64,000 nucleotides of DNA from Thermopetrobacter sp. TC1 (GTDB taxonomy: Bacteria; Pseudomonadota; Alphaproteobacteria; Rhizobiales; Aestuariivirgaceae): NCBI RefSeq assembly GCF_000746275.1, contig NZ_JQKX01000013.1, positions 1 to 64,000 of the forward strand, read 5' to 3'. Made by a program: the position numbers and the translations under genes. Below the pieces are notes generated by a model. The model did not search any database. It saw only the letters and a list, made by a program, of their open reading frames with translations, and was not told the DNA's origin. Numbering within the stretch: position 1 is the stretch's first letter; the number at the start of each line of letters is the position of its first letter. Positions 36,559 to 45,262 of the stretch are shown here, piece after piece.

Positions 36559-36966
36559 ATGTCGGATGTGAAGAAGTTTCTCTACGTGAACCGCAAGGCG
36601 CCGCACGGCACGATCTATGCGCTGGAGTCGCTGGAAGTGGTGCTGATCGGCGCGGCCTTCGAGCAGGATGTGGCTCTGGCCTTTCTGGATGACGGGGTGT
36701 TTCAGCTGGTGAAGGGCTGGGACACGAGCGAGCTGGGAGCGAAGAACTTCCAGCCGGCCTATACGGCGCTGGGCGACTATGACGTGCAGAAAGTCTACGT
36801 CGAGCGCGAATCCCTGGAGGAACGGGGCTTGAGCGAGGACGACCTCATCGAGATGACCTACGAGGACGAGGATGATGACTTTGCCGAAAAGTCCTCGATC
36901 CGGATCGTCTCTCGCGAGGAGATGGCCAAGATCATGGCCGATGCGGACGTGATCCTGAGTTTCTGA
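36559..36966 (+). CDS. dsrF: DsrF, structural subunit of DsrEFH
   Basis: DsrF is a DsrE-fold subunit of the DsrEFH sulfur-transfer complex. It starts MSDVKKFLYVNRKAPHGT and contains ALAFLDDGVFQLVKG, typical of DsrF. There is no cysteine in the protein, as expected for the non-catalytic subunit. An acidic insert (YEDEDDDFAEKSS) near the end is notable. 135 residues; 13 bases before the dsrH start. Confidence 0.95.
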   Translation: MSDVKKFLYVNRKAPHGTIYALESLEVVLIGAAFEQDVALAFLDDGVFQLVKGWDTSELGAKNFQPAYTALGDYDVQKVYVERESLEERGLSEDDLIEMTYEDEDDDFAEKSSIRIVSREEMAKIMADADVILSF

Positions 36967-36979
36967 GGAGGTGCGCGAA

Positions 36980-37285
36980 ATGGCCCTGTTGCATACCGTC
37001 AACAAGTCGCCCTATGAAAGAAACACGCTGGAGAGCTGCCTCAATCACGTGCAGGAGGGAGACACGGTCCTGCTGATCGAGGACGGTGTCTATGCCGTGA
37101 TCAAGGGAGGCCGGGCTGCCGATGTCCTGGCCTCGGTGAAGGGCGTGAAGATTGCGGCGCTCTCGGCTGATCTCAAGGCCCGCGGGATTACCGCGGACAA
37201 GATGATCGACGGCGTTGAGGTCGTCGATTACGGCGGGTTTGTCGACCTGGTCACGAGCAACGACAAGGTCCAGGCCTGGCTGTGA
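36980..37285 (+). CDS. dsrH: DsrH, sulfur-transfer subunit
   Basis: The small DsrH/TusB-type subunit of DsrEFH. It has 101 residues and a conserved Cys at position 20 (NTLESCLNHV) as in characterised DsrH, and the segment GDTVLLIEDGVYAV. The start at 36980 (MALLHTVNKS) is chosen because GAGGAGG lies just upstream; an in-frame GTG at 36971 overlaps that signal. It ends 83 bases before dsrC. Confidence 0.95.
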   Translation: MALLHTVNKSPYERNTLESCLNHVQEGDTVLLIEDGVYAVIKGGRAADVLASVKGVKIAALSADLKARGITADKMIDGVEVVDYGGFVDLVTSNDKVQAWL

Positions 37286-37292
37286 GATTCCG

Positions 37293-37328
37293 CTGCCGCA
37301 TGACAAAGAGCATATAATGTGGCGGCAG
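37293..37328 (+). promoter_or_regulatory. candidate internal dsrC promoter within an inverted repeat
   Basis: A perfect -10 hexamer TATAAT (37314-37319) lies between two seven-base arms, CTGCCGC (37293-37299) and GCGGCAG (37322-37328). A -35 hexamer is not obvious. An extra promoter for dsrC would fit the need for large amounts of DsrC, and a separate dsrC promoter has been reported in a purple sulfur bacterium. The arms could instead form an mRNA hairpin between dsrH and dsrC. Confidence 0.4.
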
Positions 37329-37368
37329 TCGGGAAACCGAACCGTTCCATGCAAGAGGAGAGGCTGAC

Positions 37369-37710
37369 ATGTCTGCAGGCTACTATGAGGTGAACGGCAA
37401 GCAGGTTCCGCACGACGAGGAGGGTTACATCACCAATCTCTCCGACTGGTCGAAGGAGCTTGCCGAGGTCATCGCCAAGCAGGAAAACATCGACATGACC
37501 GACGAGCACTGGGAGGTCGTGAACTTCCTGCGCGAGTACTATGACGAGTATCAGATCGCGCCGGCCATCCGTGTGCTCGTGAAGGCCATGAAGAAGAAGT
37601 TCGGGCCGGAGAAGGGCAACAACAAGTACCTCTATGAGCTGTTCCCCTACGGTCCGGCGAAACAGGCGTGCAAGATCGCCGGTCTGCCGAAGCCCACGGG
37701 CTGCGTCTGA
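37369..37710 (+). CDS. dsrC: DsrC sulfur carrier protein
   Basis: DsrC is the physiological sulfur-carrying partner of DsrAB and is redox-processed by DsrMKJOP. The flexible C-terminal arm has both conserved cysteines: C101 in KQACKIAG and the penultimate C112 in the terminal TGCV. This makes it a true DsrC rather than a TusE or DsrC-like protein lacking one Cys. 113 residues, starting [14 protein letters not shown] after AGAGGAGAGG. It ends 162 bases before dsrM. Confidence 0.97.
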   Translation: MSAGYYEVNGKQVPHDEEGYITNLSDWSKELAEVIAKQENIDMTDEHWEVVNFLREYYDEYQIAPAIRVLVKAMKKKFGPEKGNNKYLYELFPYGPAKQACKIAGLPKPTGCV

Positions 37711-37872
37711 CCGGCCAGACATCCTGCTTCCGGTGAGAGGGCGAAAGCGACTTTTGCCTCTCGCCTAAAAAAGACAACGGACATGCCTGGTCCGACCCCT
37801 TGATGGGGTCGGGCCGGCGAACCGGTGCATGAGGCCTGCGGCCGTTTCCGGCTTGGAGTGGAGGGGAAGTCC

Positions 37873-38622
37873 GTGCTGACCGTTCTGTACGCACTGCTCT
37901 ATTACGTCGCGGCGATCATCTTCGTGGTCGGCGTTGCCAAGCGCGTCTGGGAATACTGGAAGACGCCGCAGCCTGCCGTCATTCCGACGACACCGGCCCC
38001 CGTGACGCGCACGGGCGTGGTCTGGCGCATGTTCAAGGAAGTGGCGTTCTTCGAGTCCTTATGGAAATCAAACAAGTGGATCTGGATTTTCGCGATGATG
38101 TTCCACCTCTCGTTGTGGCTCATCATCATCCGGCATTTGCGCTACTTCCTTGATCCGGTGCCGACGCTCATCGTGCTGGCGCAGCCTTTCGGCAAGTATG
38201 CCGGCTTCTTCTTCGTGCTCGGGGCGCTCGGGCTGCTGGCGCGCCGCATGTTCGTGCCGCGGATCCGCTACATCAGCAACCCGTCCGACTATCTGATGCT
38301 GCTGCTGTTTCTGGGCATCGGGCTGTCGGGCCTGGGCATGACCTTCGTCTCCAAGACAGATATCGTCGGCGTGAAGGCCTTCTTCCTCGGGCTGATGACC
38401 TTCAACTGGCAGCCGCTGCCGACGGATCTGCCGGTACTGGTGCATCTCGGCCTGGTGGCGCTGTTCCTGATCATCTTCCCGTTCTCCAAGCTGGTGCATG
38501 CGCCGGGTGTGTTCTTCTCGCCGACGCGCAACATGGTGGACAATCCGCGCGAGAAGTTCCGGCCGGTGCCGTGGCTGCCGCCGGTGGACGAGGTGCAGTA
38601 CGATCCGCCGCATGGATCCTGA
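37873..38622 (+). CDS. dsrM: DsrM, cytochrome b subunit of DsrMKJOP
   Basis: An integral membrane diheme cytochrome b related to NarI, exchanging electrons with the quinone pool. The protein has about five membrane helices (VLTVLYALLYYVAAIIFVVGVA, IFAMMFHLSLWLIIIRHLRY, FGKYAGFFFVLGALGLLARR, MLLLFLGIGLSGLGM, VHLGLVALFLIIFPFSKLVHA) with His residues placed as heme ligands. The start GTG at 37873 is preferred because GGAGGGGAAG precedes it; an ATG 16 codons earlier gives an unlikely soluble extension. 249 residues. Confidence 0.95.
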   Translation: MLTVLYALLYYVAAIIFVVGVAKRVWEYWKTPQPAVIPTTPAPVTRTGVVWRMFKEVAFFESLWKSNKWIWIFAMMFHLSLWLIIIRHLRYFLDPVPTLIVLAQPFGKYAGFFFVLGALGLLARRMFVPRIRYISNPSDYLMLLLFLGIGLSGLGMTFVSKTDIVGVKAFFLGLMTFNWQPLPTDLPVLVHLGLVALFLIIFPFSKLVHAPGVFFSPTRNMVDNPREKFRPVPWLPPVDEVQYDPPHGS

Positions 38623-38722
38623 TCGCGGATGTGAGCGGAGGGATGCGTGGCGCTGCCCTTTGCGAGCGGCGCAGGAGAGTGATCAATCGCAACCGATGTG
38701 ATGGCAAAGGCGGGAGAGAGCC

Positions 38723-40312
38723 GTGTCTGAGCTGGACAAGAACCCGGAAGCCGCGACGGACGACGTGCCGCCCGAGGCGCAGGAGGATCCGCTGTATTTC
38801 GCCTGGGAGCCCAAGGAGGGCGCCTCGGCACACATTCAGAGCTTCAAGGCGGCGCCGGAGTTCCAGGAGCCGCTGGGCTATCCCGGCGAGCTCGTGGACA
38901 ACTGGAAGGAGGTGGCGCTGGCCAAGATGGAGGAGCTGCGCGGCAAGTTCCGCTCCTTCCGGCTGTTCCTGGATATCTGCGTGAAGTGCGGGGCGTGCAC
39001 GGACAAGTGCCACTATTACATGGGCACGTCCGATCCCAAGAACATGCCGGTGGGGCGGCAGGATCTCCTGCGCAGCGTCTATCGGCGCTACTTCACGCTG
39101 CCGGGCAAGTGGTTCCCGCAGCTGGTCGGCGCGCGCGAGCTGACGGAGGATGTGCTGGAAGAGTGGTACACCTATTACTTCCAGTGCTCGGAGTGCCGCC
39201 GCTGCTCGGTCTACTGCCCCTATGGCATCGACACGGCCGAGATCACCATGGCGGCGCGCGAGATCCTCGATTCCGTCGGCATCGGCATGAAATACACCAA
39301 CGAGATCATCGGCAAGGTGTTCAAGGTGGGCAACAACCTGGGCCTGCCGAAGCCGGCGCTGCAGTCGACGCTTGAGGATCTCGAGGACGAGATCGAGGAG
39401 GATACAGGCGTGCGCGTGCGGCTGCCGCTGGATGAGCCGGCGGACATCCTGCTGGTGACGCCTTCGGCCGACTTCTTCGCCGAGCCGCACATCGACGGCC
39501 TCATTGGCTACGCCAAGGTGTTCCACGCCACGGGGGCGAAGTGGACGCTGTCGTCCTATGCCTCGGAGGCGGCCAACTTCGCCATGTTCATCGGCTCCTA
39601 CGAGAACATGCGGCGCATTGCCCTGCGCATCCGCAAGGCGGCGATCGACCTTGGCGTGAAGCGGATCATCATCGGCGAATGCGGTCACGCCTGGCGTGCG
39701 GCCTATCAGTTCCTGAACACGCTGGCCGGCCCGTTCGATTTCCTGGATCCCAACTATCCGGTGCCGCAGCATATCTGCGAGTATACCTGGGAGGCGATCC
39801 AGAAGGGGCTTTTGAAGTTCGACAAGTCGCAGAACGATCACCTCAAGGTGACGTTCCACGATTCGTGCAACGTGGCGCGCGCCTCGCGCATGGGCGACTA
39901 TCCCGGCGGGCAGTTCGAGATTCCGCGCAACATCATCAAGGCCGTCTGCAATCACTTCTACGAGATGCCGGAGGACACCATCAAGGAAGCCACGCTCTGC
40001 TGCGGTGGCGGTGGTGGCCTGCTGACCGACGACCTGATGGAGCTGCGCAAGAAGGGCGGCAGCCCGCGCATGAAGGCCCTGAAACAGGCCACGGAGGAAT
40101 ATGGCGTCAACAAGATGGCGGCCATCTGCGCCATCTGCAAGACGCAGTTCTCCAAGATCATGCCCATGTTCGGTTATGGAATGGACGACATCATGTCGCT
40201 GCATCAGCTGGTGTCGAATGCCATCATCCTGCCCGGCTCGGAACAGGAAAAGGAACTGATGGAGGCCGAGGCGGAGAACGCGGGCGAGAATGCGGGCGAG
40301 GGCGAGGCGTAA
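38723..40312 (+). CDS. dsrK: DsrK, HdrD-like iron-sulfur subunit of DsrMKJOP
   Basis: The catalytic, cytoplasm-facing subunit of DsrMKJOP, believed to act on DsrC thiols. Two ferredoxin motifs (ICVKCGACTDKCHYYMG and CSECRRCSVYCPYG) are followed by cysteine-rich CCG-type regions: CGHAWRA, HDSCNVARASRMGDYPGG, LCCGGGGGLLTDDL and CAICKTQFSKI, which would hold the special [4Fe-4S] cluster of heterodisulfide-reductase type. 529 residues, GTG start at 38723 after GGGAGAGAGC. The acidic C-terminal tail (EAEAENAGENAGEGEA) appears disordered. Confidence 0.97.
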   Translation: MSELDKNPEAATDDVPPEAQEDPLYFAWEPKEGASAHIQSFKAAPEFQEPLGYPGELVDNWKEVALAKMEELRGKFRSFRLFLDICVKCGACTDKCHYYMGTSDPKNMPVGRQDLLRSVYRRYFTLPGKWFPQLVGARELTEDVLEEWYTYYFQCSECRRCSVYCPYGIDTAEITMAAREILDSVGIGMKYTNEIIGKVFKVGNNLGLPKPALQSTLEDLEDEIEEDTGVRVRLPLDEPADILLVTPSADFFAEPHIDGLIGYAKVFHATGAKWTLSSYASEAANFAMFIGSYENMRRIALRIRKAAIDLGVKRIIIGECGHAWRAAYQFLNTLAGPFDFLDPNYPVPQHICEYTWEAIQKGLLKFDKSQNDHLKVTFHDSCNVARASRMGDYPGGQFEIPRNIIKAVCNHFYEMPEDTIKEATLCCGGGGGLLTDDLMELRKKGGSPRMKALKQATEEYGVNKMAAICAICKTQFSKIMPMFGYGMDDIMSLHQLVSNAIILPGSEQEKELMEAEAENAGENAGEGEA

Positions 40313-40401
40313 AAGAGCGCTGCAGTCCGGCCCGGCAACATCGGTTACAGCAATGACGGCCTGCCGATAGCGAAATGCGGCGGGCACATGGAGGGAAGAG
40401 C

Positions 40402-42375
40402 ATGACGACCATCAACAAGAAGAATCTGCCGAAGACGGAAGGCAAGTTCTTCCGTCGTTTCCGCGAGGGCGAATCCCCGAAGGACTGGGACCTGGAAGAG
40501 AAGATTTTCGTTGCCGACCATTCCTACAAGTGCCCGGTCTACGTGGTGAAGACGCCGCCATGCTCGGCTTCGTGTCCGTCCGGTCATGATATCCGCGGCT
40601 GGCTGGCCATTGCCCGCGGCATGGACAAGCCGACGGACGAGAACATGCCGTGGCAGGAATACGCCTTTCAGCGCATGACGAAGGCCAACCCCTTCCCGGC
40701 GGTGATGGGCCGTGTCTGCCCGGCGCCGTGCGAGGATGGCTGCAATCGCAACGTCGTGGACGAGTATGTGGGCATCAATGCGCTTGAGCATTATGTGGGC
40801 GACTGGGCCATCGAGAACAACATGGCCTTTGGCGAGCCGGTGACCGACGCCAACGAGACGCGCAAGAAGGTTGCGATCATCGGCGGCGGTCCCGCCGGGC
40901 TGGCCGCGGCCTACTTCCTGCGCAAGAAGGGCCATAACGTCACCATCTTCGATGAGCACGAGAAGCTCGGCGGCATGATGCGCTACGGCATTCCCACGTA
41001 CCGCGTGCCTCGCGACAAGCTGGATGCCGAGATCAAGCGCATCATCGACATGGGCGTTGAGGTGCGCACCAACACGCGGGTGGGCCGCGATGTTTCGGTG
41101 GAGCAGCTTGAGGATGAATACGATGCCATCTTCTGGGCCATCGGTGCGCAGAAGGGCCGGCCGCTGCCCATTCCCGGCTGGAGCGACTGCGAGAACTGCA
41201 TCACCGGCGTGGAGTTCCTCGAGGCCTTCAACCAGGGCTGGGTCTACGGCACGGCAAAGAAGATCGTGGTCGTGGGCGGTGGTGACACCTCCATCGACGT
41301 GGCCTCGGTGGCGCGTCGTCTCGGCCATATCACCGAGGTGCGCAAGACCGACAACATCGACGGAAAGATCGGCGGCTTCACGGCCGATGACGTGGCCGGC
41401 ATCCTGCGCCGCGAGGGCGTGGAGGCGACCCTGACCTCGCTGTTCCCCATCGATCAGATGGTGGCGGCGGAGCACGAGCGTCAGGAGGCCATGCGTGAGG
41501 GCGTGAAGATCCTCGGTGGCGTGATGCCGCTGGAGGTGATCAAGGACGACAGCGGCAAGGCCGTCGGCCTGAAGATGTGCGAGTGCAAGATGGACGGTAT
41601 GACGCCGATCCCCATCGAGGGCACGGAATTCACGCTGGAGGCCGATCTGATCGTGGCCGCCATTGGTCAGTACGGCGATTTCGAGGGCTTCGAGGACCTG
41701 GCCAACGAGCGCGGTTTCATGGACACCGACTCCTACTTCCGCGTGGCGGGCAAGGAGAAGCACTTCGCCGGCGGCGACATCATCCGGCCGCACCTGCTGA
41801 CCACCGCCATTGGCCATGCGCGCATCGCCGCGGACGAGATCGATCACTTCCTCTCCGGCAAGCCGCTGGAGAAGCGTCCGAAGGTGGATGTGGCGCACTT
41901 CAACCTGCTCAATGAGCTGGCCCAGCGCGGGCGGCCGGTGCAGCCCTACGAGGGCGGTCAGGTGCCCGGTACGTCCAGTGCGGAATGGGCGGTGCACAAT
42001 TTCGAGGATCGCGCCTCGTCCGACGTGATCACGCATGAGGAGATGTTCCTCGGCCACTTCACGGAGATGCCGCGGGCGAAGCGTGAGGAGATCCCCATCG
42101 ACGCGGAGCATGTGCTTGGCAACTTCCAGGAGCGCATCAAGCCGCTCACGGAGGAGCAGGCCAAGTATGAAGGCGAGCGCTGCATGAGCTGCGGGCTGTG
42201 CTTCGAGTGCGACAACTGCGTGATCTTCTGCCCGCAGGATGCCGTGCATCGCGTGCCCAAGAGCGAGCGTGCGGTGGGCCGCTACGTGTTCACCGAATAC
42301 ACGCGGTGCGTGGGCTGCCACATCTGCTCCGACGTGTGCCCGACGGGCTACATCAAGATGGGGCTGGGTCAGTAA
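40402..42375 (+). CDS. dsrL: DsrL, NAD(P)H:acceptor oxidoreductase iron-sulfur flavoprotein
   Basis: DsrL exchanges electrons between rDsrAB and NAD(P)(H) and is required for sulfur oxidation. A GltD-like domain has CSASCPSGHDIRG and VCPAPCEDGCNR cluster ligands. The first dinucleotide site is VAIIGGGPAGLAAAYFLRKKGH and the second IVVVGGGDTSIDVA. After a linker the C-terminus has two ferredoxin motifs, CMSCGLCFECDNCVIFCPQDAV-type and CVGCHICSDVCPTGY. 657 residues. The start at 40402 (MTTINKKNLP) follows GGAGGGAAGAG. The subtype (L-1 or L-2) needs a phylogeny. Confidence 0.97.
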   Translation: MTTINKKNLPKTEGKFFRRFREGESPKDWDLEEKIFVADHSYKCPVYVVKTPPCSASCPSGHDIRGWLAIARGMDKPTDENMPWQEYAFQRMTKANPFPAVMGRVCPAPCEDGCNRNVVDEYVGINALEHYVGDWAIENNMAFGEPVTDANETRKKVAIIGGGPAGLAAAYFLRKKGHNVTIFDEHEKLGGMMRYGIPTYRVPRDKLDAEIKRIIDMGVEVRTNTRVGRDVSVEQLEDEYDAIFWAIGAQKGRPLPIPGWSDCENCITGVEFLEAFNQGWVYGTAKKIVVVGGGDTSIDVASVARRLGHITEVRKTDNIDGKIGGFTADDVAGILRREGVEATLTSLFPIDQMVAAEHERQEAMREGVKILGGVMPLEVIKDDSGKAVGLKMCECKMDGMTPIPIEGTEFTLEADLIVAAIGQYGDFEGFEDLANERGFMDTDSYFRVAGKEKHFAGGDIIRPHLLTTAIGHARIAADEIDHFLSGKPLEKRPKVDVAHFNLLNELAQRGRPVQPYEGGQVPGTSSAEWAVHNFEDRASSDVITHEEMFLGHFTEMPRAKREEIPIDAEHVLGNFQERIKPLTEEQAKYEGERCMSCGLCFECDNCVIFCPQDAVHRVPKSERAVGRYVFTEYTRCVGCHICSDVCPTGYIKMGLGQ

Positions 42376-42398
42376 CCTCAAGCAGTGACGGGCCTGCC

Positions 42399-42875
42399 AT
42401 GGGACGTGCAATTTCCAGACTGATGGCGATCATGGCCCTGTGCCTCGGCGTCACCTTCGTGGTGACGTCGGCACAGGCCGGCGACATCGTGCCGAAGGTG
42501 CCCATCGACAAGACGAAGGGCTCCTGCGTGCTTCCCGGCGAGCAAATGAAGCGGGAGCACATGAACATCCTCAAGCATCGGCGGGATCAGACCATGTATC
42601 AGGGGATCCGGGGCGGCAAGCCTTCGCTCGAGCAGTGTCTGACCTGCCATGCCGTGAAAGGGGATGACGGCAAGCCCGTCACTGTCGCATCCCCCAAGCA
42701 TTTCTGCCGCGTGTGTCATGACTATGCGGCGGTGCAGGTGGACTGCTGGACGTGCCACAAGTCGGTGCCGGAGAAGAACCCCTTCAAGGCGGCGGAAAAC
42801 GGCATGATGTCCAAGAAGATTCTCCGCGCCGAAGTCGAGGGGCTGAAGACATATCTCGAGGGAGGGGCGAAATGA
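42399..42875 (+). CDS. dsrJ: DsrJ, periplasmic triheme cytochrome c
   Basis: The triheme cytochrome of DsrMKJOP. An uncleaved or cleaved N-terminal helix (LMAIMALCLGVTFVVTSAQA) is followed by three CXXCH motifs: CLTCH, CRVCH and CWTCH. An isolated Cys in GSCVLPGEQMKREHM is at the position of the unusual cysteine ligand described for DsrJ. 158 residues. It starts with ATG at 42399 with a weak ribosome-binding site, 23 bases after dsrL, and overlaps dsrO by four bases. Confidence 0.95.
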   Translation: MGRAISRLMAIMALCLGVTFVVTSAQAGDIVPKVPIDKTKGSCVLPGEQMKREHMNILKHRRDQTMYQGIRGGKPSLEQCLTCHAVKGDDGKPVTVASPKHFCRVCHDYAAVQVDCWTCHKSVPEKNPFKAAENGMMSKKILRAEVEGLKTYLEGGAK

Positions 42876-43651
42876 GCGATCGTGACCGCAAGCCTGATGC
42901 ACCGACCTCGGAGGTGGATGCGGCGCGTCGTGCCTTCCTGCGCAAGATCGGCGCGGCCAGCACCCTGACCCTGGCTCCGGGGGTGGTGCTTTACACCATG
43001 GAGGGCACGGAGGCGCAGGCCAAGAAGCCCGGTGAGCCCCTGGATCCGAAGAAGCGCTGGGGGATCGTGATCGATACGACCAAGTGCACCTCGGGCTGCG
43101 AGGTGTGCGTTGAGGCGTGCAAGAAGGAGAACGGCTGGGAGGCGAAGCCGGGCTCGCGCACGGATGTGCAGTGGATCCGCAAGGTTGACGTGAAGGATCC
43201 CAAGACCGGCTTTGCCATGTCGCTGCCGGTGATGTGTCAGCACTGTGCCAATCCGCCCTGCGTGGATGTGTGTCCCACCGGCGCCTCCATGAAGCGGGCC
43301 GACGGCATCGTGCGGGTGAACATGCACATCTGCATCGGCTGCCGCTATTGCATGATGGCCTGCCCCTACAAGGCGCGCTCCTTCGTGCACGAGGATATTC
43401 CGGAAGAGCGCAAGCGCTTCCATGCGCCCATGGGCAAGGGCTGCGTGACCAGCTGTGACATGTGTGCGCATCGTGTCGATGTGGGGCGCATCCCGGCCTG
43501 TGTGGAAGCCTGTGACAAGGGCGCGATGATCTTTGGCGATCTCAATGATCCCACCTCGGAGATCGCCCAATACGTGGCGAAGTTCCCGACCCAGCAGATT
43601 CGGGCGGATCTGGGCACCGATCCCGGCGTGCGTTATGCGCGCCTGCCCTGA
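42872..43651 (+). CDS. dsrO: DsrO, periplasmic iron-sulfur subunit
   Basis: A ferredoxin-like protein with several [4Fe-4S] clusters that links DsrJ and DsrP. A Tat signal (ARRAFLRKIGAASTLTL) exports it folded. Cluster motifs include CTSGCEVCVEACKKENGW, MCQHCANPPCVDVCPTGA, ICIGCRYCMMACPYKAR and CDMCAHRVDVGRIPACVEAC. 259 residues. The ATG at 42872 overlaps the dsrJ stop in ATGA, so translation is coupled. dsrP follows 21 bases later. Confidence 0.96.
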   Translation: MSDRDRKPDAPTSEVDAARRAFLRKIGAASTLTLAPGVVLYTMEGTEAQAKKPGEPLDPKKRWGIVIDTTKCTSGCEVCVEACKKENGWEAKPGSRTDVQWIRKVDVKDPKTGFAMSLPVMCQHCANPPCVDVCPTGASMKRADGIVRVNMHICIGCRYCMMACPYKARSFVHEDIPEERKRFHAPMGKGCVTSCDMCAHRVDVGRIPACVEACDKGAMIFGDLNDPTSEIAQYVAKFPTQQIRADLGTDPGVRYARLP

Positions 43652-43675
43652 TGGCATGAGGGGAGTGAAGGAGTG

Positions 43676-44920
43676 ATGAAACACGTTCACTATTCCGAGC
43701 TGGAAGGGCGCGTTGGCTATTACGTGACGCTGGGCATTCTCGGCGCCCTGATCGCGATGGGGCTGCTTGCGGCCTATTACATGGAGCATCACGGCCATGT
43801 GGTCACGGGCATGACCAACGAGATCGTCTGGGGCATGCCGCATGTGTTTGCCGTGTTCCTGATCATCGCCGCCTCGGGCATCCTCAACGTGGCCTCCATC
43901 GGCTCCGTGTTCAACAAGACGGCCTACAAGCCGCTGGGGCGTCTGTCCTCTGTGCTGGCGGTGGCGGTGCTCGCCGGTGGTCTGACCATTCTCGTGCTTG
44001 ATCTGGGCCGGCCGGACCGCCTGATCATCGCCATGACGCACTACAACTTCAAATCCATCTTTGCGTGGAACATCTATCTCTACAACGGCTTCTTCGCCGT
44101 GGTGCTGATCTATCTCTACACGCAGATGTCGCGCATGTGGTATGTGCAGCGCTACAAGAAGGCGGCCGGCACGCTGGCCTTCCTGTGGCGCCTGATCCTG
44201 ACCACGGGTACCGGCTCCATCTTCGGCTGGCTGGTGGCGCGGCAGGCCTATGACCTGGCGGTCTATGCGCCGATGTTCATCGCCCTGTCGTTCTCCTTCG
44301 GCATGGCCATCTTCCTGCTGGTGATGATCAGCATCTACAAGGCGGTGGAGCGGCCGCTGGGCACGGGGCTTGTCAATCGCATGGGCCGGCTGCTCGGCGT
44401 TTTCGTGGCGGCGGCGGCCTATTTCGTCGCTATCGCCCACCTGACCAACCTCTATGCGGCCGAGCATTGGGGCGTGGAGCGCTTCCTGCTCTTCGGCGGC
44501 AATGTCTATACCTTCCTGTTCTGGGTGGGGTTCGTGCTGATCGGTACGGTGCTGCCGCTGTTCCTCGTGTTCTCCAGAAGCGCGCGCACCAGCATGAAGC
44601 CGGTGGTGATCGCCTCGCTGGCGGTGATCGTGGGGGGCTTCTCCCTCGTCTACTTCATCATCATCGGCGGCCAGGCCTATCCGCTGGTGCTGTTCCCGGG
44701 CAAGGAGGTCTCCAGCTCCTTCCATGAGGGCGTGATCAATCCCTACAGCCCCAGCTTCCCGGAGATCATGCTGGGCATTGGCGGGGTGGCGCTGGCGCTG
44801 GCGATCACGGTTTTCGCCACCAAGGTGCTGCGGCTGCTGCCCAATTCGCTGGCGGATGCGGATGTGGATCCGCATCTGGCGAGCAAGGGCGAAGTGGTGG
44901 AGCTGAAAAAGGCCGCCTGA
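43676..44920 (+). CDS. dsrP: DsrP, NrfD-like membrane subunit
   Basis: An NrfD/PsrC-type integral membrane protein that exchanges electrons with quinol and completes DsrMKJOP. About ten hydrophobic helices are visible, including YYVTLGILGALIAMGLLAAYY, VFAVFLIIAASGILNVASIGS, IYLYNGFFAVVLIYLYTQMS and YTFLFWVGFVLIGTVLPLFLV. The C-terminus is hydrophilic. 414-415 residues. The ATG at 43676 is taken as start (GGGAG ten bases upstream); an adjacent GTG at 43673 is possible. It is the last gene before a strong terminator. Confidence 0.96.
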   Translation: MKHVHYSELEGRVGYYVTLGILGALIAMGLLAAYYMEHHGHVVTGMTNEIVWGMPHVFAVFLIIAASGILNVASIGSVFNKTAYKPLGRLSSVLAVAVLAGGLTILVLDLGRPDRLIIAMTHYNFKSIFAWNIYLYNGFFAVVLIYLYTQMSRMWYVQRYKKAAGTLAFLWRLILTTGTGSIFGWLVARQAYDLAVYAPMFIALSFSFGMAIFLLVMISIYKAVERPLGTGLVNRMGRLLGVFVAAAAYFVAIAHLTNLYAAEHWGVERFLLFGGNVYTFLFWVGFVLIGTVLPLFLVFSRSARTSMKPVVIASLAVIVGGFSLVYFIIIGGQAYPLVLFPGKEVSSSFHEGVINPYSPSFPEIMLGIGGVALALAITVFATKVLRLLPNSLADADVDPHLASKGEVVELKKAA

Positions 44921-45003
44921 CCAGGGCGCATCCGCTGCATGCCATCTGACCGAAATCGCTTTCGGTCAGCTAGGCTGAACAGGATAACCCGATGAACACA
45001 CAC

Positions 45004-45051
45004 GGGCCCGCTCAAACCAGGCGGGCCCTTGTTTTTTTTTTTTTTTTTTTT
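45004..45051 (+). terminator. rho-independent terminator after dsrP, with a 20-T tract
   Basis: GGGCCCGC (45004-45011) and GCGGGCCC (45021-45028) form an eight-base stem with a nine-base loop, followed by TTG and an uninterrupted run of 20 T (45032-45051). A second perfect hairpin without a T-run, CTGACCGAAA-TCGC-TTTCGGTCAG (44946-44969), lies just upstream. Together they end the dsrA-dsrP transcript. The rest of the gap up to 45262 contains no gene. Confidence 0.9.
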
Positions 45052-45262
45052 GGCTTCGCAATGGCTTGTTCCATTTGTGAAAAAGGAAATTCATGTGAGG
45101 GGAAGCCTCTCGAATTTGAATGAACGATGTTGATGGTGCTTTCAGGACCGCGCGCTTAAAGGGCTTGTGGCTTTCGCGTTGTGGAAGGCGAATTGTTGCG
45201 GGGGTGGATGCGTCCTATTTTCAGGGGCACGGTCTCGTTTGCAAGGGTTTCAGGGGAGTGTC

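Noticed and set aside
42722-44875. 717-residue minus-strand frame over dsrJ-dsrP
   Set aside because: It is antisense to three well-identified dsr genes, has repetitive His/Arg/Gln composition and no ribosome-binding site.
33294-44920. A sulfate-reducing (reductive) Dsr system
   Set aside because: dsrEFH is present, dsrD is absent, dsrL is inside the operon, and the class and cytochrome context fit sulfur oxidation.
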